Shown: piece after piece, positions 12,398 through 23,534 of the stretch
Position numbering within the stretch: the stretch's first letter is position 1
How the letters are laid out: each line of letters starts with the position of its first letter
Source of the DNA: Plectrocnemia conspersa
Taxonomy: Eukaryota; Arthropoda; Insecta; Trichoptera; Polycentropodidae
NCBI GenBank assembly: GCA_009617715.1
Contig: VTFK01000226.1
Coordinates: 186,001 to 250,000, forward strand
Reading direction: 5' to 3'
DNA length: 64,000 nucleotides
The notes under the pieces: model-generated
What the model was told of the DNA's origin: nothing
What the model saw: the letters and a program-made list of their open reading frames with translations, nothing else
Database searches by the model: none
Program-made: the position numbers and the translations under genes

Positions 12398-14218
12398 GAA
12401 TCGACAATTCCGGGTCTTCGGCCACACTTTCACTTACAGTAGACGACAATTAAAGTCTCTTCGATTTGTTCGCTCAGTAGGACGATAAAATTACCCAATA
12501 TCTTCCCATAAATTTCGATACATAGTTCGAACAGAATTGTTATTTCTGTAGAACAATTAAACATTATATTACGCGCAGTGGTTAAGTGATCCATTTTGTT
12601 GCAGACTTACATTTGACACTTTGAGCATGCATGATTATTGACAGCTGTCTGATTTACAGTGCTGCCAACATAGACAACTCGAATTGGGTCAACCTGTACC
12701 ATCACTATCGTGATAGTATTAGGCTACAATAAATTAATGAAATTGGAATGATATTTTTATTTATCCCGCGGGGATTGAGCATGTTAATAAAATTAAGGCA
12801 ACCCACGTAGGACATTTGTCGACTACTGTATTAAATTTCACAATATAGAATAAAAAAATACGTTTTCAATTAGGTATTTAGATGTATTAAGAATTAACGG
12901 TTCAATCACTTCTATCTGCAAATGAACTATTAAGAATTAAAAATCTGTTTATAAAACGTTTTGTGTCTTTCATATTGAACTTTAATTTTCCTTAAATATG
13001 ATAGTAATTTATGAGTATAATATATTCAGAATCTTCGCTAGTCTAATTATTTTCTCAAATAAATTACAAGTTTTGACCTCTGCGTAGCTGGCACGCTAAA
13101 ATACGGATATTCGAATGAAATGAAAATCAAAGAGATTCGAAGGAAAATTCACATGAACCCATCTGGTGCATGAGCCATTTTTTCAGTATGTAAATTTAAC
13201 ACATTGACAAACATTTCGTTCCCAGCAAACCGTTAATATATGCATGACTCAATCTGCGTGTTTTGAGAACAATTATTCGTGGTATTTATTTGAAAGCGAA
13301 AATTTTACTATAGATTTGCGTGCATTATTAGTCATTAATATTGTATCGTTTACTCCGTTAGTTTTGATTTATCACTTGCGACCAAACCCTTCCCGTTTAT
13401 GATCCATCAATGGAAATTTTATAGCGTACCATCAATCGAATCAATTCAGCGTGTCGAACCATCTATCTAGAAACTCCATTTATGAATGCGTCCAATAAAT
13501 TTTGTGATTCTTCGCCGATTAGGAACGAACGACAAAGGTCGATGTGGTTTTCTGGTCACTGTAAGGCACACATCACACATACTGACGGAGCAAACAAACA
13601 AAAGTTTTATTGAAGCCTGTCGGGGATGCATTCGTGTATTACGTTTGATATTTACGCACTCCCACGAGCTCTCAGATAATTTATGGTCTTCCCACGCATA
13701 GAAATAACTCTCATTGCCGCCTATACCAACGGCTCAAAAGGAAAAACGGACGAGAGAAAGAGGTGCGCTCTGTTGAACTTTCCGGTCCATCTTTTGCTTT
13801 CGCGCCGATCTTAACTTAAGCGAAAACTTGGCTGCCGATCAAGGATATAGACGTAAAATGTTCTCTGAAGATTGCTTTCTTTGTATTATAACTTAAATCT
13901 GGCATAATTAATTGTTTCGCCAGAAATTGACGACGTATGTCCAAAAGGAGTGCAAAACATGATAAAATAAGACCGAAAATTCCATCAAAAATGTATTCTG
14001 TATATAAATTCGATATTTTGTTATGAAACTTATGCTAGATATTCATATGAGTTAATAAGGTCAAATTTAAGTGTCATGGACATTTTAGAGCAGCATATAA
14101 TTTCACTAGAGCTTACCAGTTTAATTATTCGCTAGTAGAAATATAAATATACCGGTGGAAATTTATTCGGATATGATTTCACTGAAATATTTATGTTAGT
14201 GAAAATATAACTTCATAT
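12398..14218. other. Intergenic, nothing recognised
   Basis: Mostly AT-rich. A frame at 13486-13701 and a YTNGSK-like peptide near 13710 were inspected and do not hold up as coding. Confidence 0.4.
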
Positions 14219-14390
14219 CAATGGCGTGCGGTTCATACACGCGGTAGATGCGGTGCATGCCTCGGGATTGTAATACGATTCTAAAAATTAAATATTTTTG
14301 TAATTTATTAATTTTATGAAACGTAATCGCTCAGAAAATCGGCTATACAACCACACCGAGAGAGCGGCAAAAGCCGACTGCAGCGCGGGC
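14219..14390 (+). repeat. CAGTGGCATGCGG repeat, copy 1
   Basis: A 172 bp segment matching 27782-27952 in the same orientation over its whole length, from the CAATGGCGTGCGGTTCATAC head to the GACTGCAGCGCGGGC tail. Both include GATTCTAAAAATTAAATATT. The CAGTGGCG-like head resembles hAT termini, so this may be one end of a hAT element. Confidence 0.75.
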
Positions 14391-14391
14391 G

Positions 14392-14425
14392 GTCGATACG
14401 CGTACGCAGTCGATACGCGTACGCC
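14392..14425 (+). repeat. 17 bp tandem duplication GTCGATACGCGTACGC
   Basis: Two adjacent 17 bp units at 14392-14408 and 14409-14425, differing only in the last base, directly after the repeat at 14219-14390. Each unit contains the palindromes ACGCGT and CGTACG. The second copy of the neighbouring repeat (27782) lacks it. Confidence 0.85.
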
Positions 14426-16600
14426 ATGAATTGCTTATCGGGAATAGAATTGGTCGCGCATGCGCACTAGAACCTCAGCCTTTACACATGCTCGTGTTTA
14501 CAGTCGCTCGCCATCAACCGTGCATGCGGTTGACGTTTTGAATCTGTCTATTTCTCCGGCCTTTTGGCCTTCATACTTCGCAGTGGGTGCTGCCGGCTTT
14601 TTCCATAGGTGTGAAATTTCTCTTCGTGACTTATTTTACCTAAAGGCCATCTCGATTTTTTTGTACTCCATTGTGCTCCCCAGATATTACAGCCGCTCCG
14701 TCATAAGTATAATATGAGCAATTAATTTTTCTGTACATCCAAATTTCACCAAGGTATTATGAATATGATCGAAAAGAGCATCAGCTGTTCTATTGGAACT
14801 TACATTGATAATAAATATTTCTAATTTCTCTGAATTTGTTTAAAATATGTAAAGGAGAAATGATTAGAATATCGAACGTTTATCCGCATCTTGTATTTTA
14901 GAGCAAATTGGTCGGGGTCAAATCTCTTTTTTATTTATGAATAATGATGAAATGGATAGACCTCAAAATTACTCTGTTAAAAGAATCGGACTATTATATT
15001 TTCGTGGCTTTATATTTTCGTGGCTTTCTGAATCATACACTTTATTGTTCTCTATATATAATACATAAACTGAATTTAGACTTTGTTTTATAGGACGAGC
15101 GTCAAGGAGGCTTGAAATAATAATGCAATTCGAGGATTAAACGGACTGAACAGACATAAGACTGTGCTCGTTGCTCTGCATCTGCAGACATTTGCGATAA
15201 AGGAAGACACATTTCGAAGCATAAAGGAAAAGGAAATCGAGACGATTCTTCCGGGCATATGCATTCTTTAAGCTCCCAGTTCGTTTACCTTCCGGGCATA
15301 TATATTGCACACTTTGTCGGCTGCGTCCATCTGTCACTGGAAATGATCCAATTTTTCGTTGTAAACGTGGAAACAATCACTGCATAGATTTCCAATCTCT
15401 GCGAACTGATTCAAATCGATTTACTGCTTTTGACGTTTTACTGTTCCCAACCGCATTTTGGTTATATAAATGATGAAAAGTAAAGTAGCGAGCGCGTCTC
15501 TGAAATCGTTTGATGGTATGTCAAATTGTTCGGAGGAGAGCGTGGGAAAATTGCGCAATAAAAATCGATAAGTTGATTAAGTTGTCGTGTAGGAGTGAAT
15601 TTGTTTATTGAACCCTTTTAAGGTTGGGGTAAAAAAGTATTTTTATTTCGTTTGTGTGCTTCAATTTAAAAATATATTTATAGAATTAAATTAATTAATC
15701 CTTTTTTAAATCGGATCCCTCGTTTGAACATATCCTACGTATACTATAAATAGATCATTATAAAAAAATATTTTTTTTAAGCTTTGTTCTCACATTGTTT
15801 TTTTAATCTATAGTGTCCATCATATAGAAGCATTAGTAATGATGTAGTCAAATTACCAATAAAATCCGAACGAAAATACATACATAACATTTATTTGAAA
15901 TATCAGATTACTCTAATATCAAATATTCAAAAACTTGAAAGATTTTTTTTATTGAAATCTTTTAGTTCCCGAATGAAATTTTTAGTAATTTTGTCTTGGA
16001 TAATAGTGGTACATATATTGTATTTACAATTGTTCTTTTACTTTTTTATGTCTGCATTATTTAGTTAATCTTATAGTGTATATCTTGAGACGAAAATATT
16101 TAGTTGCGCACGGTCTACTGATTACGTCATCACAATAAATTGCCACTCACAAGTCACGAATCAGTTCCATGTCAACGGGTCGGACTGCATGTTTTTTTAA
16201 AGCTCTTATAACCCCTTCAGTGCCAAATAAAAAAGCACGAACCAAAATAATTAACTTTCACCGGCGAAGGAAAATAAAATAATATATGGTTTAATTATTA
16301 AGGCGAATGGCGTTATTGTGCGCGGCTAGTAATACATTCTTAGAACAACTAAAGCATATACATTATATTGGTTACATAATAAAATTATACTTGATAAAAA
16401 TTACATAGCAAAAATTGTACATAAAAAATGACATTCTCTATATAAATACATGATTAACCTTTTCGGTGGGGATATATAATATCAAAAGCGGAATAAAAAA
16501 TGTACATTTTTCCTTAAATAAATTCTATTGGTAATATAAATTGGTAATATAAAGCAAATATATACTTAAACTAAGTTTTAAAAAATCAAAACAAATCAAT
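14426..16600. other. Intergenic, nothing recognised
   Basis: 14430-14710 is GC-richer with short overlapping frames of no recognised family. The rest is AT-rich, without repeats shared within the window. Confidence 0.4.
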
Positions 16601-16639
16601 TTATAACTATTTATAACACAAAAAGTTGAAGGTCCGGTA

Positions 16640-17045
16640 TGAGCATTCCCATAAAGCATGCATTAGGGCGCCATGTCGACGTCGCATCTCGCGTCTCTTT
16701 GTAGCATTCACTCGTCTCTTTCTAGCGTCGTCTTGGAGGCGCCTCGCTGCCGCTCGCGCCGACTTTAACTGTAGAACCAAACGACCTAACCTTTTTTTAA
16801 TGATATTGTATTGATTTGTTCTCATTTGGGTATATCTTGTAATTGTCCAGCATCATCCAATCTATGACTAACTGATCCCGCGATCGCAGCGGCGTATGAA
16901 GCGACGCCTGTGAGTATATGTGGAACTGATTTCGGCGCCGGCGTGATACGTCATCGTGACGTCACTGTGGCGCTTTAACGCGTGTGTTTTGGGAATTCGC
17001 GTCCGGTATTCATACACTCACTAGCTGCGGTACTTCACGATATTA
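16640..17045. promoter_or_regulatory. CpG-rich island (candidate promoter or UTR)
   Basis: GC- and CpG-rich sequence with GTGACGTCAC (CRE-like palindrome) near 16956-16965. It ends with a ~38 bp block (17003-17040, CCGGTATTCATACACTC onward) that recurs at 55891-55930. Frames on both strands are Arg-rich in the way CpG-rich non-coding DNA usually is. No transcript boundary can be assigned. Confidence 0.3.
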
Positions 17046-17660
17046 ACCGACAGCTGGTTTGTTGAATATGAATAATATCTAGCTGATATTTATTGTAATC
17101 TATAAAGATACAAATGAACTTAACATAAAAATAAAACGTAATATTTAAAACTGCAAGTCCTTTGCGTCCTCCTGTAATTTATCCAAAAGAGAAATTACAG
17201 TAAGACTCCAAAATTTTCCAAATTTTTTTCCTCGTAACTATGGAAACCAACTAACATAGCACGCTTTTCAATTTTTATAATATTAAAATTATTTTATTTT
17301 GAGTGGACTTTGAATATCATTGATCAAAATAAATTACTAGTAAAAAATTTACACTTATTTATAGATGTGACTGTGAATTGATTAAAAACAGAAATTTGAA
17401 GATAATTTATAATGAAAATTAGTTCTTTTTTTTAACAAATGGACTTGCCCCACTTTCAAAATCAACGGCTCAAGTGTTGCTAGTTGAATTTTATGCTGTT
17501 CGTGTAGTGGTTTCGGTACAAATAAATATTTGCTACTTTTCGACTATTATAATTATTATTTTGTAATAATATTTGATTTTTTACAATTTTGACAATGTAC
17601 ACTGAGTACTTCACTATGATCTAACTATGATCTATAGTTTGCAGTTTGTAGATACATATA
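17046..17660. other. AT-rich stretch, nothing recognised
   Basis: No gene or repeat found. Confidence 0.4.
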
Positions 17661-17675
17661 TGATGATCTTTGCAG

Positions 17676-17856
17676 GTGGAGCTGATGGTGGTCGCGGTGA
17701 TGGGCGCCCATCGGTCTGGTGTCGTCGAGCGGCGCCCCCCGCGGAGCTGATCGCCACCGCCAGCCACTAGGAATCCGCCCCCCAGCTAGTCAGCCTAAAC
17801 GCCGTCGCTACCGCCGAAGCCACCGCTCGCCACAGCCGAAGTCTCCTACCGCAGAG
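17676..17856 (+). ncRNA. Candidate non-coding or UTR exon with acceptor and donor
   Basis: GC-rich 181 bp segment bounded by tttgcag on the left and a strong donor, gcagag|gtgagt, on the right. All three forward frames contain stops inside it (TGA, TGA and TAG), so it cannot be an internal coding exon. A 5'UTR exon or an lncRNA exon is possible. The pyrimidine tract before the acceptor is weak. Confidence 0.3.
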
Positions 17857-18150
17857 GTGAGTCTCTCCACCGTCTCCGCCTACTACTTTTACTACCACCG
17901 CGTAGCTTTGGGCGGCTCCCACTCGTGACTCACGCCGCAGTCACGCCGCGCGCCGATACGGGTCGGTCGTGTGTGCTGCCGTGTCAGTACGGTCGGTATG
18001 TCAACACGACCGCATCCGCTGTGTTCGGCAGAGTTGAAGTAGTTTTGTTGTTTCTTTTCTGTGATATTCAAGTTTGTTCTGTGCGTCTGTGTTTTGCTGT
18101 TTTCGCGCGCTTACGCAATGTGCACTTGGATTTGAAAGCTGCTAAGTTTT
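17857..18150 (+). promoter_or_regulatory. CpG-rich island (candidate promoter)
   Basis: Continuation of the GC-rich block, with TCACGCCGCGCGCCGATACG and several GTCGGT/CGTGT motifs. TCAGTACGG at about 17985 resembles an insect initiator (TCAGT). There is no convincing coding frame. The island could be a transcription start region; direction unknown. Confidence 0.28.
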
Positions 18151-19625
18151 AATGCAAAGGATATCAAGGTACACCTCTATTTGTCACGAAGCTGTGGTGC
18201 AAATCTATGACCGTTTCAATGTCGTTCCTCTTCCGCGGTATGAGCTAAGCAATTTTTTTCCGGTTCATTAGTCAGTGAATCACAAGAATGATTACTGTGC
18301 ATTCCTACCGTTGAGCGAATATCAAAGGAAATGCGATGTTGATGCGAATATCAAAGCTCAGAAGTGAAAGTCAATGCCTAGTATTAAAAGTTGATCCAAT
18401 ACTTCGAATATTTGCCACTCGGAATCGCAAATTTCTTATAAAAAATTTGTAGTTGCATTTAATTAGAAATATTTACAAAATCATCGATTTTTATTACTTT
18501 TGCTTTCTAACTATCATGTTAAAAATGTTATATAGCAAATCAAATGTTATATACCAAACAAATTCCTAATGCTGTAACCTAAAACTTTGTAAATCAAAAG
18601 TTGTTGTATTGACATATAATACTAGAACAGCAGATTTTTGAGGTTAGTGATTTAATACTGCAGTCATTTTAAGCTGAGTATTATCATTTTTATTATTAAT
18701 ATAGAAAACGTATTTTTCGTTATTAAAAAATCGCTATGTACAGAAAGGCTCAGTATTTTTTTATAAGCTTATCCAATTGAAATATTAATATTTTGGCAAA
18801 ATCTCTGCTTTACGTGAATTCTATATGTTGTACGAAACCTAAGTGGTACATGTGTTTGTTTTTTAAATACAATGTCTTGAATTATAAATCACAACTGGGT
18901 TGAAATCAAATTATGCAATAATGTATATATAGTACTTCGCCACGTAGTCTTAAAGTCGGTTTAAAGATCGGGTTGAAATATTGAGAATCAGGTTAGTGCT
19001 GTGTGGTAAAAACAAAAGTAGCAATTTTGTGGTATTACTGAGGTTCTTACTGAATAAAAATATAAATATATTCCCTTTAACTTCTCGATCTTCTAGCCAA
19101 TTCCGATGATTCGTGATGAAGATTATTTGTCTAATAAAAATTTTGCCGGATTATGATCAGCAATGTCGTCATTCTATCAAATGTGTAATCTGGGGTCAAG
19201 TACCTAGTGGGGCACTGCCATTTTTGTTGACGGATTTTTGAAACTGTTAATGGGCACCGTTCAATGTATGCGACTCAGATACGCAATCGTATGTATAACG
19301 CCTACTGGAAAAAAAACATTCAGACACAAATACAACTTTTTTCATACATTTAAAAGTACAACAATACATTTTTGAGTATTTAGTCAATACAAAAATTTAT
19401 AAGAATGATGCATTTTATACTAAAATAATGGCGAAGCTTGATTGATAAGTATAAATTGATTATTTTATCTTTGTGGCAAAAAAGTGCAAAATTTCTGTGC
19501 AGTGTGATTATAAAACATGTGAATTAGAGATGACTTCCGCATAACCAAAATATATTTAAAAGTTTCTCCTATTATGTAGTAAAGAGTGATCCAAATTCAG
19601 TCTTAAGTCTTAGATACGTTTTAAG
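18151..19625. other. AT-rich stretch, nothing recognised
   Basis: About 1.5 kb without coding frames. A short block around TTATTTTATCTTTGTG near 19460 recurs near 25515, too short to define a family. Confidence 0.4.
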
Positions 19626-19629
19626 AGAC

Positions 19630-20230
19630 AACGCAACCCCACAAAAAATCCAACTGCGTTAAATCGCATGATCTTGGCGGCTAATTGACGTCACCAAAAC
19701 GTGAAATAATGTGACGTGGGAACTTTTCACGCATAACACCAAACGTTGCATCCGATGTGTGGCAAATTGCACCGTCATATTCGAACCACGTGTCCTCTAC
19801 ATCAATATCTTCAATTTCGTGACAAAAATAATGAGTTATCATGCGTCTATAGCGCTCATCATTGACTGTTACAGTTTGACTTTCATCGTTTTCAAAAAGT
19901 AGGGCCCAATGACGCCGCCTGACCAAAATGCGCACCAGTCACTTTTTGGGCAAGTAATGCTCTCTCGTGAATCACGTGAGGATTTTACTCGCCTCATATG
20001 CGGCAATTTTGCTTATTAACATACACAGAGGTGGTAATGTGCATAATCAGAGAAGATTTTCTTTGAAAAATCAGCATCTACTTCTTGCTGCTCTAAAACC
20101 CAATCTGCGATAACTCTGGGCTTCAGTTGTTGGTGTAGGTCCAAATCCTCTTCAAGCGCAACGATGATGCACAGACCTTGCCTTATCTCCAACGCTTCCA
20201 ATCTCGTCAGATTTTCTCTGCCAATGCTCA
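19630..20230 (-). pseudogene. IS630/Tc1/mariner transposase pseudogene, fragment 2
   Basis: Reading the - strand from 20230 downward, the conserved order of an insect mariner-type transposase appears. HQQLKPRVIADWVLEQQ comes first, then KKIFSDYAHYHL (the SDEAHF block with Glu replaced by Tyr). VYVNKQNCRI follows, then a TGA where the family has Trp, and LFENDESQTVTVNDERYRRM. The metal-binding EDTWFEYDGAICHT comes next, then REKFPRHIISRFGDVN, a TAG where Trp is expected, and PPRSCDLTQLDF-LWG. The N-terminal DNA-binding part and the C-terminus are missing. At least two stops and one frameshift make it non-functional. It is better preserved than the copy at 10930-11405. Confidence 0.9.
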
Positions 20231-20924
20231 GATTTTGCTAAAATTGTAATTGTTGAAGATTGTAGTTAAAGACAGTGAAAGAGAGAGTACTCGTGCAGTA
20301 CATAATATGATTTAAAACTTTCTGGAACTTATGTACATCTAGGTCTTACGTGTTTTTAATTTAAAAGTAACACTAATATGTATGTATGTTACAGGCATAG
20401 TGTGAATGTTGAAAATACATACATTAAATAGTCTATTTATGCACTATCAAATCACTTCAGTTACAGTACACACAAAATAACTTATGAACAATGTAACTAG
20501 TTATTGTATGCTCTCATTGTTCGGTGTTGCTCAAAGTATTAAAAATGAAATAATTTATATATTTAATATCTGTATTAAATTATTTATGTAAGGTAAATCA
20601 TGTTGCCAATTTATATAATATTTCTTTTACATAGATTCATTGCAGAGTTATTCATGGGGTGTTCACTGTTCTGATCAACGCTACTTTTCTTATTGGCTCT
20701 ACGATTAGTCGCTCGCGATTAGGTTGATTGTTAAACACGCTCGGTTGTGAAATCTTGTTCGTTAACAATGTAACTAGCTCACGTCAGAGAGTTCACATAC
20801 TCACTAGTTAAAGCATACATTTATCTAGTGAAAGTTTACACGACTTGTAGTACTGTGAGCTTTAACTTAAAACCATAGTGCACCTTTGTCTATACTCTAT
20901 TTGCATTAATACAGTATTCGAGAG
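20231..20924. other. Intergenic, nothing recognised
   Basis: AT-rich. A short GC-richer patch near 20690-20770 has no frame or repeat match. Confidence 0.4.
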
Positions 20925-22020
20925 CTATCCATTTCATCATTATACATAATTAAGAAAGAGATGGCATGTTTGGGTTTACGCCCCTGATAATAACTCTAAT
21001 GCCTGCACTACACTCTCTGGAAGTTGGCCTAGGTTGGCCTAGGACGGAGAATATAGTGGGTTACTTCGGTCGAGTTCGGTTCTGCCCGCTCTAAAATCTC
21101 TCGGAAGTTGTTCGAGGTTATCGAGAACGGAAGGTAAAGTGGGGGTAATTCAGTCGATTTGGCCAGCTTCGAACGCTTCCGAACATTGTCGGCAAAAGAA
21201 CCGGACTCAAAGAGACCGAAGTCGGAGCTGCTCTTTCGAGCGCGAGCGGTGAGATACTTCCCCTTGCTTGCTAAGTGACGAGAGTGAGAGAGATAATGAT
21301 ATGGTGTTTCGCAAACTGAGATAGAACGAGTAACTCGGTTCAATTTCAGTATGCGCGTAGGCGTCCTATGGTTAACACACACGTCGAGCGCTGCATCGTG
21401 GTCACATGGTCAAGTTATGATACCACATGCTTATCGGGGACTTCAACAGATTCTTACAGACATCTTTGAATATTTTAGGGCACCAAAAGGGATTAATTAT
21501 ATTTTTGGTAGTATATTCTTCTAACAGATATCGTTATTATATTTTTTTCATATAACTTTAAATAATTGTTTCGAATATCCTTATGTATTTTCCTAGATCG
21601 GTTTATATAAATGTCACACCATAACGAATTCTTATTTAGAATCGATGGCGACAAATTCTAGGATAGTCACAGATGTGGTGTTCGTATTCTGAAGTATCAT
21701 TTTTATGTCTTATGGCATTTTGCAAAAGCCGACAAAGATTTTGCGTAAATTGAATATTTACGACCGAAAAGTTTTCACTGATATTGTATTGGTGAGTGCC
21801 CACACAAACTTTTATAATTAGCGTAATTTTAATAATATGACAATTTAAAAATTGCGATTATTTGGCACATTTTTCGATCGCGCGCAAATATGCCAGCTGT
21901 ACATGACAGCAGCCGCCGTCCGGTCGTCGTTCGAACTTCGGTTCGGCACACGTTATGGATATACGTTCAATATATACTTATCATTCCTCCTGTTTATATT
22001 TTGAACAAATTTATTTGAAT
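20925..22020 (+). repeat. Dispersed repeat interrupted by TWA element B
   Basis: The left part (20925-20999, with GCTATCCATTTCATCATTAT) and the right part (21953-22020, ATACGTTCAATATATACTTA) match the contiguous repeat at 8340-8485. The interruption is element B. The order shows that the host repeat was already present before B inserted. Confidence 0.65.
21000..21946 (-). mobile_element. TWA-flanked non-autonomous element, copy B (reverse orientation)
   Basis: Reverse-complement copy of D. Here the right terminus of D comes first, TGCCTGCACTACACTCTCTG after a TAA flank. The distal end (D's left end) is damaged: an internal deletion joins GTCGTCG to TTCGAACTTCGGTTCGG, and the outer inverted repeat is lost. 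An 81-codon-plus frame at 21029-21382 is part of the repeat, not a gene. Confidence 0.9.
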
Positions 22021-22670
22021 TAATATCGTTATTATATTTTTTATATTATTAGCGATCACACACAGATGACCACGTTTGAAAGTACGTAATAAGGTTATAA
22101 GAACTACATGGTATCCCTAATATTATTACTGACGCATTTTATAAAGCAAGAACGTGTGTATTTGACCGAGCAGAAGAAATTAAAATCCTCGAATGCTACC
22201 TTATAACTATATTCCAATTTATTTCTATTCTATAGATATGCATATTTAGTTTAGCATAACGACAAGAACCGTAATTTGAACGTTTAGCTTATGTAACAGA
22301 AATAAAATTGTTGTCCAGTTTTATCAACGCACGCGATCTCAAATTTGCTATTTCATACGAACACGTGTTTTAATTTTATGTGTAGTGGTTCGATTCACGC
22401 GTGTAGAAATAATAGTTCGCGTGTGCTAGGTCGTGGTCAATATCGTAACTAACTAACCAAAGCAATTTCTATAAAATGTTGTCCCCATCAAAATATGCTC
22501 AAGTTATTGGTTGAATATAAGCATATGTTAACATGTACAGAAATTTAAATACGAGGTTATTTTCATATTGTACATGCTGTGTGTATGTCAAGTATTTTGT
22601 TCAATACTGCACATCGGATCATGCATTGTTTTAAATATTATACTTGACATGACACCAAACAAACAGAGAT
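22021..22670. other. AT-rich stretch, nothing recognised
   Basis: Nothing shared with other parts of the window. A GGTTCGATTC box-B-like string at about 22387 lacks an upstream box A, so it is not called as a tRNA or SINE. Confidence 0.4.
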
Positions 22671-22679
22671 AACCTCAGC

Positions 22680-23340
22680 CGAACTGAAATTGGAACAAAA
22701 GCATCGGAAACGTGCACCGTCCCGCCGAAGTTCGAAACGAATGTCACCGGAGTGTTTATAACGATTGTCGCTTTATCGCATTATATTTAGACTGGCTTTG
22801 TTATGCGAGGTTATGGGCCATTGGTGTATTAATTTCGAACGTGAGCACACTTACGTGCCATTTAGAAAATTACACGTGTATATATGTACATATGTATATG
22901 TAATAAGGGTGACCATGAAATATTATACTATGTTTGGAGAGCTTTACGGTCACACTTTCCGATTTTATGCCCGCAAGTCAAACCAATAACCCGAGGGTTC
23001 CTTTTGCCTTTGAGCGCATGACCGAGTTACTATTTCTGATTCGTTTATTGTGTGTGTACGTGTTTCGCAACAATCCGATCGTGCTCGATCTACCTATCAG
23101 TGAAAGTTAACCACGTGGTTTCAAAAGCTCGTGTGCTTTCGTGCCGGAATTTGCTAGATCGCGCGAATTTCTACTGTGCGCGACAGGACAGTACAGTACA
23201 TCGTTCGTTACAGTGTTACATGCTTGTACATACTTATATAGTACATGCATGGATGATGATTGCACCGTGATGGACGGTTTGATATGTCAATTGAAGCCCT
23301 GTTACGTGACAGGTTTGCGACGTTTATAAATAGACGTTGT
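22680..23340. promoter_or_regulatory. GC-richer island (candidate promoter or conserved element)
   Basis: Overlapping + strand frames here are short and lack family features. The CpG content is higher than in the neighbours and no repeat match was found. It could be a regulatory island or an untranslated exon. Confidence 0.22.
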
Positions 23341-23534
23341 AAATGGTCCGCTTTGTTGCGTTAACCTTTTGCACTCGAGAATGTGTTTCCTTAGCGTGAT
23401 TCGTGAAAGAAAAATGGGTGTATGTATTAATAATTATACGTTAAACAAATATAATCAAAACATGCATATAAAATATAATATAAATATAAATAGAATATAA
23501 AAAAACTTTAATATTATAATTTCTTTGTTCTTTC

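Noticed and set aside
13700..13760. AAYTNGSKGKTDE peptide resembling an RNase H start (YTDGSK)
   Set aside because: It is isolated, with no further RNase H motifs in any frame nearby, and the key Asp is Asn.
16607..16825. Arg-rich frames open on both strands
   Set aside because: Arg-rich output from both strands is expected of CpG-rich non-coding DNA.
22380..22400. GGTTCGATTC similar to a tRNA/SINE B box
   Set aside because: No A box at the right distance, no cloverleaf arms and no repeated copies.
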